Shown here: positions 21,564 through 34,496 of the stretch, in pieces
Layout: each line of letters begins with the position of its first letter
How positions within the stretch are numbered: the stretch's first letter is position 1
Assembly (NCBI GenBank): GCA_021399435.1
Contig: JAJTUP010000021.1
Span: 682,001-746,000, forward strand
Length of the DNA: 64,000 nt
Direction: 5' to 3'
Source of the DNA: Diaporthe sp. PMI_573
Lineage: Eukaryota; Ascomycota; Sordariomycetes; Diaporthales; Diaporthaceae
The notes under the pieces: generated by a model
The model's database searches: none
What the model was told of the DNA's origin: nothing
Seen by the model: the letters and a program-made list of their open reading frames with translations, nothing else
Program-made: the position numbers and the translations under genes

Positions 21564-24534
21564 CTTGATGGTGATTATACAGGAATGCCCCTCATGCCGG
21601 CCACTTGTGGTAAGAAGGTAGCAGGCTGAGTGAAGAACGACCAGCGAACTGAGAGCATTCGAAACAGAGCAAAAGACAGGACCGAGAGAAACGAACTAGT
21701 AATTACGAGTATGAGGGAGACAAAGAAAGAACGGTTCGCATGGCCGGATCTGACGAGATCGGGCGGCAGACTCCAACATAAGGGAAAACGGAGAAACTTG
21801 GAAAGTCAAGGTGGCATACCTTATTCTTTAGTATTGCCGGCCTACCTGCGTGACCCCGACGGGCCTCATCACCTTCCTCCAGAGACCCACGGCAGCGCAG
21901 CACGCCCATTGTGCACACCACACCCTCCGCCTCCGCCTGCACACAAGGTAGGTCCAGCTCTGGGCTGAGGCACGCCGGGCACGCTGACTGTGTGGACGAA
22001 AGCAGGAGGAGTCGTGGATGGAGAGGTCTCAGTTTGGGCCATTTGATAGGCCATGCTGGATTGGCCGAGGACCAGTCGGCGGCTACCGGCCAGGGTCAGG
22101 ATGGCTGGCGCTACACCCCTGCTTCGACAAGGGCCCAGTTGTGTTAGAAGAACAATCAAGTAGAGCGAGTCGATGTCTCAGAATGCCTTGGTTCAGTGAC
22201 CACCACCAACCGCAGCTCCCAGGGATCCCCGAACGTTAGGGCAGGTACCCAGAGCACACAAGCACGCCGAGCCTGCGTCGACCACCGGCATCTGTACCGC
22301 GATTCCTGACCCTATCGATCGTCGTGCAGAGCTCAGAGGGCTCCCCAATACGTAGCCATCCTCTCGGACCTGGTATGACCGCCCCGGAGGGGACCCGGAG
22401 GGGAGGTCGCTGGCGTCGCTGGCGTCGCTGGCCAGGTCGCGGGCTAACGTGTGGGATCCTGGGAGCTATGCACCGGGGTGCTAGCTCCCTCCAGCGTCGC
22501 CACAAAACTCCGAAGAGATTGGCTCGTGGGACCCCAAGATTGGGTGAGAACAATGGGGCATCTGGGGCACCTGGATTCGTGGCATTCTATGGACACCCCT
22601 ATGACGAAAAGGGAAGGCCACATGAAGGCTTGTTGACCAGAAGCAGACCGCGAGCCAGACGAAGGACAGACGCGAGGGCGGCATGCAGTTCATTTCCCCC
22701 CCGGCAGGGCCTCAGTTTCCGCGACCCATGCGGCGTGTAGCTAATTGGTAGTTGTTGCTATTCTTTGCTGAAACCGTGTCGCAGGCCCAATTGGCCAGCC
22801 TTGAAGCCAGGCACACCGTCTCATCTTGTGCAGATGAAGAGCGGCCCAACATGGCGGCCGCGCCGCTCACGCGCGAGCGAGCCGGTACTGGGCTTGCTGG
22901 GATTCGGCGGGTGGTGGGTGGTGTCGTCCTGCAAGCCTGCCAATCCCATCGTTGCCACCTCGAAGTGACCGCACTCCACACGACAAGCAACGGCCCGCGT
23001 CGGCAACGTGCGCTGGTTACAGAGACGAGAGCAACATCAAAACAAGCACAGATTGCGCGCTCGGATTGGGCGGCTTGCCACGGCCTGGGACTGGCTGAGC
23101 TGCTGCTGCCGGGGTTGCTGCTGCTGCAATCATCCCACAGCATCGCGCCCGTGACATGTAGGACAGCAAACGGTCGGATAATATTCGACAAGTACCTGTC
23201 CCAAGGCACACCAAGGCACACCAAGGTGGCACAAACGAGCAGGCGTCTAGCCCATTTCGCAGATGAGCAACAGTCCAAGATGTGCCTGTCCAGCGCGTTG
23301 CGTCGAGTCTCGGGCAATGCTCGCCTCTGATTCGCCCAGTGGTCACTTGTCATGGAGGCAGGGCAATTTCAACAGTGCCTTGCCTCTCTTCTAAGAATAG
23401 GCGATTTGGTGCCACCAGGCAGGGCAGGCCGGCAGAATGGCCGGGCAAACACACACCCACAAAGAAGGCGAGAGCTCGTCATGCGCCGCGTCTCTGAAGG
23501 TCTCGAAAAGCGGCGAGGAGCGTCATTCTCTGTCACAAGATTTGACCTGGAACTTTGGTACGAACCGGACCATTGTGTTGTCTGTCTGAGATGACCAACA
23601 CGACCTTGGGGCGCTTCCAGCAGGATGGCCGGTTGGGATGACCTGATTTGGGTTACTCCTCTGGGATGACTTCCTACAATGACCTGCTGTGTTGTCTCTT
23701 TTGGAAAGTCATGCTATCTCTGGGTCCTTTTCAGGACTTGTCCAAGGCGTGCCCTTGCTTGTGGCCGCGGTGGGTTGCAATGCTGGCCATGGCCAAGCTA
23801 AGTTTGCTTGGAAATGGTCTTTCGTCTCGGGCAAGTATTCCAGCTGTGCTCAGTCCGCAATGCCGCCCGCACTAGACGGGACATGACGGACCCATTGATA
23901 GAATCAAGTCAGCGAGGTAGGAGGCGTAGTGTTGGTCACTGTTATGCATTGGCCTTTTGCGGCGTGCGGGCTGACTCCAGATGTCAGGACAATACAGCCG
24001 CAGGACTGTTGTTAGTGAGATGGATGTTGTGAAAACGGTGACATGAGTCTTTCACGGCGCACTACTGTCACAAGTTGCTTTGAAGAGAGATGAATGGCCG
24101 TTGATGGGTCGGCTGATGGACGGACGGACCGGCCGTTGCTGACCTTTTTGGTCAGTAAACCTTTGTTGATGAGGCGGGAGACGGCTCTGGACTTTTTGCT
24201 GACTAAGTTGCCTCCCAGGCACGCAGTACGGAGTAGGTACAGTGGTACCCGACCAGAGATGCGCAAGCGTCCTGACGGGCCGGCCCCGGCAAAGTTGAAG
24301 TGAACAGCTTGCAAGCTGTTCGAAAAAAGCGCCAAGACACAGACATCCATCAGGACAGCTTGTTGTTCGGCTCGCATCTGCAGTTCTGCGTGTTAGTGCC
24401 TGGTACTCACTTTCGCACTCGCAACCACTCTCTTCGTTCTCACTGCCAAAGGACGCCGCCGTTTCCCTTCTATTCTCTCGTTCCCTCGAATACTTGTCGT
24501 TCTACAGCCAGTCATAGCAATCGAGCAGCCCACG
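21564..24534. other. 3-kb intergenic region between divergent genes
   Basis: The shared upstream region of the CRIB-motif gene (minus) and SEC62 (plus). It contains a short tandem array of GTCGCTGGC (about 22405-22431) and a duplicated AAGGCACACC at about 23202-23225. A 192-codon frame at 22752-23330 has no recognisable motif. An A-box-like sequence near 22740 has no B-box partner. Confidence 0.45.
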
Positions 24535-25932
24535 ATGCAGAACCCCAACGGGCCACCACCAGGTGGTATGCCTCCTCCTGGAGCTATTCCGGTGCCGCCC
24601 ATGCCACCAGGAGTGCCTCCTCTACAGCCTGGCGTGCCGCCCACCCCAGAGCAGATGGCTGTCATCAGACAATTCCAGCAGCAGATGAACCAGCGAGTCG
24701 CCCAGGAAGCCGAGAAAGCCGGCTTGTCCGTCCCCGAGTTCGTCCAGCGCATGCAGCAACAGCAACAGGCAATGCGAGCCCAGATGCTCGCGAGACAGCA
24801 GCAGCAGCAACAGGCAGGCGGGCCTCAGCAGCAGGGCCAGCAGCAAGGCCAGGGACAGCCTCAGGGACAGCCCCAGGGCCCGCCTCAACAGATGCAAGGT
24901 CGTCCTGCCGGCCAACCGCAGCCCATCACCCCCGGACCTCCCAACCCCGTCGCCATCGCCATGGCCAACTTCCTGCGCGGCCAGGACCTCAAGCTCCGTA
25001 CTTGTATCTTGAACGGCGACCGCAAGGACATGTTCAGAGGTGTGTCTTTTTGTGTACCTCGCACTGCTTCGGGCTACTTGGTACTGACAACGGAATAGTG
25101 AAGAGAGCCCTTCGAGCGCTACAGTCTCCAGCATACGAGAAGGCACGTAAGAAGAACCCTGCGCTACCTGAGATCACCGACCGTGCGTCCCTCGAGAATG
25201 CCTTCAAGCTCCTGCCCATGTCCATGCTGGCCCTCCGAGTCGATAAATCTGACCCCCACGCCGGCCACGCCCACCCTCCCAAGCGAACAAAGCGGGTCAA
25301 GGGTCTCTGGACAGTGCGCATTGTACCGCAACAAGACGCCGGCGACGACATGTACTACGTTTGGATGTACGAGGGAAGCCAGATCAAGCGCAAGGTCTAC
25401 GCCGCCCTTGCCCTCCTCGCCATTTTCACCGTTGTCCTCTACCCGCTGTGGCCACTCAAGATGCGCCAGGGCGTCTACTATCTGAGCTGGGGCTTCTTGT
25501 GTCTACTGGGACTGTTCTTCCTCATGGCCATATTCCGCGTCATCCTCTTCTGCATCACCTACTTTGTTGTCTCGCCTGGTCTCTGGCTGTTTCCGAACCT
25601 GTGGGAGGACGTATCATTCGTCGACTCCTTCAAACCCGTCTGGGCTTGGCACGAGGTAAGTCAAGGCGAGCACACCGATACCATGATGTTTCCCGCTGAC
25701 TTAATTTGCGACGTAGACCGAGAAGAAGAAGAAAAAGAGGTCCAAGTCATCTGTTAGTGGAAGTGCCGTGAACCCGCAGGCATCATCTTCTTTTGCTGCT
25801 GCTACCGGTCAGCCGATGCCAGCGAGTGCGACAACCACGGCGACTGAGACTCGGATCGAAACGGGAGGCGACCAGCCACAGCAGAGATCTTACGTGGCTC
25901 CGAGGGTGGAAGAGCTTGGAGATGACGAGTAG
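24535..25932 (+). CDS. SEC62: ER translocation protein Sec62
   Basis: Subunit of the Sec62/Sec63 complex that works with the Sec61 channel in post-translational import into the ER. Exons 24535-25039, 25099-25655 and 25717-25932 give 425 residues. The conserved Sec62 domain starts at about 155 (AMANFLRGQDLKLR) and includes a positively charged segment and GLWTVRIVPQQD. Two membrane helices lie at about 267-287 and 294-326. The C-terminus after intron 2 is basic then acidic (TEKKKKKRSK... ending in EELGDDE). The first ~150 residues are Pro- and Gln-rich with several poly-Gln runs, unlike the short acidic N-terminus of yeast Sec62. The ATG at 24535 opens the only frame that joins the domain without interruption. 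Confidence 0.95.
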
Positions 25933-26292
25933 GAGCAGGAGCAGGTCTGACTTACTTTCCCTTCCCGCGAGCAAGTTGGGCGAGTCGCCGGGCGTGGAAT
26001 GATTCATCGCAAGCAAAACATCCCGTGCTGTGAGCACTTAGAATTGATCTCACAGATCCAACAACTTGCACTTTCTTCATACCACTTTCCGCCCGTCCAG
26101 ATTGCGGGCCCAGCCTTGTACGAGCCACCAAAACAATTGACGCTGCCAATTCGGCGGGGGGTTTGATATGCTCGTTGATTGCGACTATCATGTATATTAC
26201 CATGGAGAATGCAAAAGGCGAAGACGCCGTTGATACCCATCCAAGGGCATCGTGAGATATCTAGGCGGCCATAGCCCCCAGCTAGTCCTCCC
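25933..26292. other. convergent intergenic spacer
   Basis: A 360-bp gap between the convergent 3' ends of SEC62 and the RNase T2 gene. No distinct motif is seen. Confidence 0.5.
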
Positions 26293-27423
26293 TCATGCCT
26301 CTGAGCCGACCGCACGCTCGTAGTAATGAATAGCCCCGGCCGTCGAGGCACAGTTGCCCAGACTTCCACCGGTCGCGTTTGCAGCCACTGGCACCGCGTC
26401 ATCATAGTCTTGGGGCCTCCCATTAACATGGTGGTCTGGGAAGTCAGGGTCAGCGTCATACTCCAAGAAGAACAATATGCAGCTCTTTCTCTATCAGCAC
26501 TCACAGTACCAAATCTCGCTCAACTGCGTCTTTCCATTGTCCAGGCTCCCAGCCCCAGCCTCGGTTTCGTTGAACCTCGGGCCCGAGCACCCAATGTACG
26601 GCACCTCGCCAAAGGCGGCGGCGAGGGCCGACTGAATGTCGGCTAGGTCGTAGGTGCTGGAATTGCTGGGCGTGATTGCCGCGGCCTGGAGCCAGTCCCA
26701 GGTCGGCAGGCCGCGGAAGTAGGCGACGGCCGTGGCGAAGAAGTCGACGACCTCCTCGTGCTGGACGTACTGCGGGCCGTAGCACTCGACGTCGAAGGTC
26801 GAGTAGCAGGTCGCGTGCTTGGAGAACTCGTGGCCCCAGAAGTCACCGTTCGGCTGCCCCTGCGCGACCCAGTAGGTGTTCATGTACTCGAGAAGGTCAT
26901 ACCGTCCGAAGGGCTCCAAGAAGGTTCCGATGTTCGGTCCCGTGTAAGGGACGACGGGCGCGCCGGACGGGGTCCCTGTTGTCGTGTTGGGGGAGGGCTC
27001 TGGGTCGTACTGCCTGGTCAGGTCGCAGTACTGCGTGTACGACCCGTTGCAGAAGTCTGGCCACAGGCCGTGAAGGGTCCACGAGTCGGCTGGGAGCACT
27101 TGTCCCTGGGACTCAAGCCCCGTGTAGACGTCCCAGAACTGCGTCGCGAGGACGAGCCCGCCGAAAGTCTCGGTGCAGCACGAGTCAACGAGGCTGGCTT
27201 GAGCCCCGGCGGAGCATGACAGGATTGGGTCGTCTGGTGATACAGATCAGCCAAAAATCGACTCTCTTTTACTGTCGAAATTCTCCGCGAGACTCTTACA
27301 TAGCTGGCACGTGTGGTTCGCAGTGCTTTCGTTATAGAGGCCGCGGCTGAAGACTGGGGCAGAAGCCAGAGCCTCCCGCACGACAGCAGCGAACGCAACT
27401 GAGGATATAATTGAGCGATGCAT
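26293..27423 (-). CDS. secreted ribonuclease T2
   Basis: Acid, non-specific endoribonuclease of the RNase T2 family, giving 3'-phosphates through a 2',3'-cyclic intermediate. Exons 27423-27300, 27233-26505 and 26435-26293 (minus) encode 331 residues. The N-terminus is a signal peptide (MHRSIISSVAFAAVV..., likely cut near Ala20-22). Catalytic segment CAS1 is WTLHGLWPD (residues 94-102, His97). CAS2 is HEFSKHATC (177-185, Glu178 and His182). Several Cys residues match the usual disulfides, and N-glycosylation sites are present. Both introns are phase 1; the second joins EIWYY|HHVNGRPQD, typical of the family. The start at 27423 was preferred over an in-frame one 7 codons upstream because it begins the signal peptide directly. 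Confidence 0.95.
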
Positions 27424-29080
27424 ACTGTCAAGTCGTGAGCTCACCAGGCCACAAAACCGTGAACAAGGCCCCCCAAGATCAGGAGGAGCAGGGCAGAACC
27501 GTTTCTATTAAATATTAGACACCTCAGCTATCTGAACGTAGCATCCGGGAGCGCCTATCGCCCCCGTTCAGAAATGGGTCTCGGAAGACCGGCGCTCAGG
27601 AGGCGAGGCCAGCTCCGGACCGGGGAACCCAAAGAGGAAGTTGGCGATGGGCAGAGGACGACGAGATCACCACGTGCCGGGGGTGGCAACGCGAGCCGGC
27701 GCCTGCAACAAATGGCCCACCTGCTCTCGTTCTCACCTCTGACAGGTCAATTGGCAATCAGCAAAGACCCCAGGCCGGCGGATGGATCCCTTCTAGTGTA
27801 GTGTCGCGCTCTAGGGCCGTATCTTGGCAGCAGCTGGGCCTAGGCCGATGATCCTCCATCTCCGAAGCTGGGATGAACTGGCGGGCAGGCGGCATGTGCT
27901 CCTTGGCTACTACACTTCACTCTGAGCGGACGGAGAGAAAATGATGCTCGGGCATTCTCATGCGTTTGCTCAAGTGTGGTCTGTGGTAATTATATCTTGG
28001 CAAATTTGCTATCAAAAGAAAGAAGCTTTGCTATGATGCGGACTCGTCTAGACACGGAGCTTTGCTCCAGTGGCTGCCACTGTGATCAATTTGGGGATTG
28101 GCACCATACGTTCCTGAAGTCTACTGCCCAACTTACAAGACATGTTCAGTTAATGAAGCCTATCACTTCTATGATGTTCTGAGAAAGTTCCATGTTCAAT
28201 TTGTCACGAGAAAGTGTAATTGAGCAGCAGAATAGGCTAACTAGCAGCTCTCTGGTCGGACAGGTCTGTTCTGCTTACCTTGTACCACCTCACGAGAGCC
28301 TGGGCCGTCTTGGGCAGATTTCTGCGCAGATAGACATCAATGGCTCGAAAAGTCACCGTGGAAGCATCATCCAATAGCCAGTTGACTGGCTCGAAGATTG
28401 GCGGTGGCACCGTGTGCCCTTGAGCCAACAATTGATAGTGTTTTTGAGGTGACACGTAGTGTATCAAATGATTAAAGGTTAATGGTCATACTTAGGTATG
28501 AATCAGTATGTTCCATGTTGTGCAACGTCACGAACTCTGGATGAAATACATAGTCTCGTGAGATGTGTGCGTGTGTTCTCGGATAGCATACGTGCGTGGT
28601 CGACAAACGTCACGCTGTTGGGAGGGTGAGGACCATAGCTTGTCGCGTAAGGTCTTGTGTTAATATCTGCACATTATAAAGAACTTGAGGCACCCAAAGT
28701 CATAGGGGCAGTTCAAGACCATTTCCACACAACACACTGCCAGGTGCGATACCGGTGACAACCCCCCCCCCCCGCGCTGGCGGCCATTTTCCACCCCAGT
28801 GTGTACCAATGGATGAGAGTCGAGCCCTTCCACCAACTGCCTCCACCACCGAACGGTAACACAGCCTCCTTGTGCTTTGGCTGGGCTTCATCTCAAACCG
28901 ACTCTCATCTCGGCTCCCAAGCCGAGACCTTTTTTGGGCAAACTTGTGAAGGATTTCTTCTGTTTTGGCTCAGCGAACATGGTCCCCAAATCATCGACGT
29001 CGTCTTTTACATGGTTGGCATGAAGAGTGGCAGGACTTGGCTGCCTTGAGGTTCCGGCCCACGAGCTATGGATTAAGGTC
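27424..29080. other. 1.7-kb intergenic region
   Basis: The upstream region of the RNase T2 gene and the 3' flank of the acetyltransferase gene. A C12 tract lies at 28762-28773. The short open frames carry no motif, and no RNA gene was recognised. Confidence 0.45.
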
Positions 29081-29822
29081 CTAGCTATTGAGTCTCGTGT
29101 AGAGAAAGACGACGTCCTTGAGCTCGCCAGACGCATTGAGGCTGTAATCGGGCACTGTTCCGATCTCGGTGTATCCCAAGTTCTTGAAGACTTTCTCGGC
29201 CATACTTCCGCTCTCTGTCTGCGCCATCTTGGGTTCAAAGTTAGCGATCGCATCCACGGGAGGTGGTCAGGCTGGGTTGCGGAACCCTCACCAAAAGCGT
29301 TCTGCCCCTCAGTGCTGCTTGCGAATGAACAGCGTTCATTAAAGCCACAGAACCCCTCTTTCCTCGGTACTTAGCGGCGACAAGAAGACTCTCGACGTTG
29401 GCACGGAAGGGGCTCGTTTCTGAGTGTGGTGTTGCGAGCATAGCGACACCAACCAGATTGTCCCCCTTCACCTTGGCCGCGGGCGCCACCTCATTCAGCA
29501 GTAGGACGATGACTCTTGACCCCGCCTTGGTCTCGGCGATCCTGTCCTTCCAGTAGTTGAGGAGCTTGTCATTTGCCAATGGGGGGAGGAAGCTCCCGGT
29601 CATGAGGTCACGGGTGATGCACTGGGCGTGGAGGCCGGCAAGATAGGGCGTCAATTGGGAGTGTGCAGCGGGGTCGAAGAGGATGGCCTGCGCAGGGCCA
29701 TCCACGGGGAGCATCTGTTGCTGTTGCTGTTGCTGTCGCTGTCGCTGTTCGTGTTCCTGTTTCAGTTGGTTCTGCGAGGGGCCGAGGGACAAGCGACCCT
29801 GGTCTCCTGATTTACTGCTCAT
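29081..29822 (-). CDS. GNAT-family N-acetyltransferase
   Basis: Acetyl-CoA-dependent N-acetyltransferase of the GNAT superfamily; substrate unknown. Exons 29822-29292 and 29227-29081 (minus) give 225 residues. After a Gln-rich N-terminus (residues about 22-36, encoded by a CAG/CGA-rich run), the fold reads QLTPYLAGLHAQCI, a core strand VIVLLLNE, then GVAMLATPHSETSPFRANVESLLVAAKYRGKRGSVALM split across motif A, in which YRGKRGS is the likely pyrophosphate-binding loop. The 64-bp intron joins RTLL to MAQTESGSMAEKVFKNLGY, the segment of many small-molecule GNATs that precedes the last strands. It ends in FLYTRLNS. No targeting signal is seen. It may act on amino acids or small amines, but this cannot be decided here. 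Confidence 0.86.
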
Positions 29823-32800
29823 GGTGCCGGTTCGTACCCGAGAATAGTCAGAAGATCACACGCGGTAGAAGGCAGAGACGAAAGTGCGGCGTGGCGCAGA
29901 TCGAATGTTGCTGCGTGCTGTTGTCCCGTCCTTCCAGGGCAGAAGGGGTTCTTTCTGAATTTCGTGCGACGTGTGAGACTTTTCGATGGACACGAGTGCT
30001 CATGGAGATGCCCCAGCTAGTATGGTATGAAGTAGCCTCATGCACCCATAGATATATGCCGCGAATGGTGGTACAGGAGGGTGCGATGACCTGGGTATCC
30101 TGAAGCAAAAGACGAAGGACCAAGCCGGAGGCTAAATAGCTGAAGGGGCAGCCCGGGGAGAGGGCACGCAAGCCAGCAAAAGAAGCAAGTACTGTGTAAG
30201 CGATGCGGGATGCACAAGTCGGCTCAGGACCGCGTGGAGGTGTCCAATGCGGTTCAAAAATTGCTGTTCGTCCCCTGAAGCTGCATTGATGGGAGTACGA
30301 GTCGGCATGTGCCAGGGGCTACCGTGTTTGGGTATGGATGCAGCACCGCTGCAGCGCAGCACACGATGTCGACATCGTCTCGTGGTGCGCGCCCTGGCCG
30401 CGCCCGCACCGTACCTGGCATTGCTCAGGCACGGCAGGGGCAGGTGTCGGCGCCGGCACAGTACCACAGTAAGGCTGAGCGCCGAGCTCTTGCGCAATTG
30501 GCTCAGAAAGTGGCCGCAAGCAGCGCTCTCCCGAACCAGAGCTCCTGGCATGCGCGACCGGCAGCCACAGCTCGAAGCACGACAGCTTTTAGAACTGAAG
30601 AACGAGGGCATCAGAATACATACTTCACACCCTCCTCGGGTGCGTCGACAATGCCTCTCGTTACACAAGTTTCACCCACCATCATGCTTCTTCACATATC
30701 CATGGACATGAAATCAAAACCCACACCTCTTTCGACCCAAGCGCCCCCTCCATCCAGCTCCGGTGCCCCCAAGCAGGAGGCTGTCCCTCGCACGCATGGC
30801 TCCGTTCCCGCCATCGCCTATGCGGTGCAACTTGCTTCTGTTGTCGGCACGTTGCATCCATTGACACTTTTGCTTCCGGCCGCCACCCAGCTTCCTCACA
30901 CGAGAGGACATATCGTCTTTGTGGGTGGCGTGCTGACTCCAAAAGAATATTGATTGTTTATGCGGCCTTCCTACACCACCTCCGCCACCACCTCCGCCCC
31001 CGTGAAACCTGGACCCAACCTCACCCATTGCCTGGACGTCGCGACGCCAGCAGCCGGTCCTACTGCTTCTCTTGAAGGGGGAGGCCCCAGAGACTCTTCA
31101 AACCGCCCCCGAGACCCAGCCTCGTCGTAGCTCGCAAGGCACGGCCCGTTGCGTTCTCGCGCCGGCGTCTTGTCTGTTTCCTGTCATCCTCGGACTTGAG
31201 AGGAAGCAAATGGCACAAGCTGCTTGTTTCCAAAGCATCCCGAGCCTAACAATGTTTTTTCCCCCGGAGGACTGTTAATGCTTGGCCACCGGGAGCGATG
31301 AAACTCGCGATTTGACTTCGGCAACAGGCCACCAACTACAAACCGCAGCTTGTTCTGTCCGACGGTATCAGAAGCAAGTAGACTAAGCACTGCAGAGTTG
31401 TGAGTGGTCAAAGCAACTCGCCATGCCTTGGCGGCTGTATGCTGTCTCCCGAGTGACAGGTCACAGTAGTACTTTTTCGTTCCGCTTGGCCGCCGGCATC
31501 CTCTAATTCCGAAGACTTTCTGAACAATTTCAACAGGAAAAAGGACAAGATGTGGAGCCCACTTGTCAGCGTCGCTTAGGAGGTGGCACAATTTCAGCCA
31601 CCGGAGAGCTGCAGCTGGAGATGGACTCTACCTCTCCGAGCACTTAGCTAGCGTCGGACGAGGCTCCAATCACGACGCACACGAGGCGGATATCTCGCTT
31701 GCAACCCGCAGCGGTATCTCCTGCGCTCTCAGAAGCCAGCATGAGAGCCTAGCCTTTGCTTTTGACTCGGCATTTTCGTGTGATGATCACCGACGTGGAC
31801 AGCACCTTGCCGAGTTTCCCGACCTAAGGCGGAACAAGTACCTATTGATATGAAAGGTTGAGATCTGTGGTTACGAAATTGGGGGGAAGATAGAGTTCCA
31901 GTACGTGCAAGCTTTGTCCAGTTCTGGGAAACTCGAGAAACACAACTGATAATGAGACGTTTGCTCATCCATGGCCCCCGTTGGCCTTGAACACCAAGGC
32001 AAAACCGGCCTTCAGTTACCAACTCTATGGCTCCACAAGCCTATTATACCCTCTATCACGATCTTGTCGTTTTCCTCGGATGCCACTGAAGACATGCTCT
32101 AGGGGAAGGGGGGCGGGGCGCTGGTCTCGTTGAGATTACAAGGAGCCATGAAGCGTCAAGCACTCATCAGCCACGGTTCGGCAGTAGCAGCAACATTTTC
32201 TTTGGTTGCAACACACAAGCCATCATATAACGGCTACCTCCTTCTGCACGGAGAAAAATCAATACATCGTCCACTCGTGAGGATGGAGCCATCTCGGCAG
32301 GTCAACTACTAGCGTCGACACTGCTAGCTGGAATCCAAAACGCCGCGAGGCTCTGCTGAATGCACAGCTTGTCGGCAATGTTTCCAGAAGACTACAGTTC
32401 CTTCGGCATGTCCAGGACTTGCTGCCACTTAATCGACAACATCAGAGTACGTCGGGGTTGAGTGACCAGGGCTGTCAGGCCCTACCACCCTAGGCACTCA
32501 ATCCTACAGAAACTCCGGTGAAGGACTTCTTTCAGCCGTGGGCCGACGGCTCAGGAAATTACCAAATATCCTTGTCCGCACAAGAGATCGTCGGCAGGTG
32601 GCGTCAGTTGAGCATTGATTCCCTTGCTGCTACGCTGGGTTCACGGCCCAAGAGGTCGGCATCAGACAAGCGTCAATTGATCTGCAAAACCGGCGAAAGG
32701 TTGACTCGATGAACTCGACATCAAAACCAGCATGTTCAGCTGCTGGGTGCGACTGTCGGAATGTGTCTGCTGCAGGTGTAGCACCTGCTAGAGATCGAGA

Positions 32801-34496
32801 TTGATCAAACTACATATATGTGATTACTCACCAACACTGGTCTCGTCATATTCTGTTGCCGGAGGATTTACTTGGGCACCATCTTTCAGACCAACACATG
32901 ACCTACAGCGAGTGTAAAGGTATTCGTTGTAGGTGCCATCTACCTACCTGCCAGTGGAATGAATGACACCACTAAGGACGTCAAACCCTAACAGCACCTC
33001 AAGCTGGCCGGAGACAAGGTGAAGCTCAACCAAGATGGCTTTGCCGAAGCCGCTGCTGGTGATTCTCGAATCTGGGGAGTACCGTGCATTTGTAGCAACT
33101 CGGTTCTGTATTGTTTCACGGCCGATGCCACGCATATGCCAGCATGTTCCGATGTCTCGGATTCTGTGTTTGTGCCACTGGAGCATTTGTCTCACTGGCG
33201 AGTCGTATACCACGGCCGGGAAGTCCATTGTCGCTCAGCCTTCCTGGCAAACCACGTGTGACTGTGGAAACAGTCACGTTCTAGATCAGCTTCAGTCAGA
33301 GGGCTCGGCAGGGGAAAGGACATTTCAGTCATAGGAACGGATCTGTACCAAATATCCCGGGTTAGTCCTCACCAACCTCGCTTGGTCGCGTGGCAGGATG
33401 GGTTGTGTGACATGTACGAACGAATGACTGTTCCAGGCCGGGTTTCCTGATTCCATCGAGGTGAGGTCGTCTGAGGCTCACGGCTTACTTGGCTCACACT
33501 TGGCTGCTTGCGGGTTCGGGCAGCTCCGTAAAAGCCGTTGGCACTGATTAGACGACGCCATGAATGCAGCCCTACTACCCGCATAACGGCGTGTTTCAGG
33601 TGCCGGTCGTGCAGGCGTCAAAGCTTCGCCAAAGTCCTGCTAGATTCAGTTGCGGATACATCAGAATGGCTTCAGAGGGCATCGACCAGTCTTGCTAACA
33701 AAATGATGCTTCACGGGCCATACCACCGCGTCAAACGCGTCGGGCCCTGGCGGTCTGGCCCGAGGACTCGGTCACACAGAGCCCGGGCGAACAGTCGTGC
33801 AAAATCACATCAGATCAGGTCAAACCCTGCAGAGCAGTGGCTGTCCCGGCGCAGCGGCGATGTCTCATCCAATCGTGCTTGGCATCCTCTAGCCCGAGCC
33901 ACGTAGGCCAACAGAGCTTCCACAATCACGAGAGCTATTCGCTAACCCTCAAGTAATATGCTGTGGCTGATCCGAGTCGAATTCACCGCTCTGCTGGGTG
34001 GCTCCTCCTGAGTGGCAGTGAAGAGTTCCAAGATATGCAGGCCAAGACCCTGTTTTTGCAGGGAAGCTCTGTTTCGACCCCTCAGCTCCTCCGCCGCCGC
34101 CGCGGATCACTGTCGGCTTTTTGAGACGAGCCGTGAAGAGAGGCATCCAACAAATCTCACAGGACCAAAGGAAAAGGAACATCTTTAGTACCCACCTGTG
34201 GCCCTCACCCAAGGGCTGTACTGCACTTGTAGCACTCGTTGGGGGTCCATTGCTTAGTTTTCTCGGCCGACAGGGACGCATTGAAAGTTTTCAGGGTCCG
34301 CAACCCGTCGAGCATCGTGGAGACCGCATCGTGGCTTTGCGTGGAGCTACCCCTGACTCTGACCTCACAGAAGAGAGAGGCAGCCCCCACATTGTCTTGT
34401 CGACCGACGTGTTTATAAACACGCCGTACATCTCATTCCGTCTTATTCTGCTCCCGCACGTCCGGCAAATTCTCTGAACAATCCGTGGCAGCAAAA
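29823..34496. other. 4.7-kb gene-free region upstream of PLD
   Basis: The largest gap in the window, between two divergently transcribed genes. Overlapping frames at 30132-30668 (minus) and 30309-30953 (plus) have no recognisable motif and no convincing splice partners. No tRNA or rRNA was recognised. The right end is the PLD promoter. Confidence 0.4.
34408..34423. promoter_or_regulatory. 16-bp palindrome with TATAAA upstream of PLD
   Basis: CGTGTTTATAAACACG is a perfect 16-bp palindrome about 75-90 bp upstream of the PLD start codon. It contains TATAAA in the centre and a forkhead-like ATAAACA on each strand. It may be the TATA box, a factor site, or both; this is inference. Confidence 0.3.

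Noticed and set aside
22739..22752. A-box-like tRNA promoter sequence TAGCTAATTGGTAG
   Set aside because: There is no B-box or foldable acceptor, anticodon and T arms within 100 bp.
30309..30953. 214-codon plus-strand frame, with a 178-codon frame antisense to it
   Set aside because: Neither shows a domain or signal; both are compatible with chance in GC-rich DNA.
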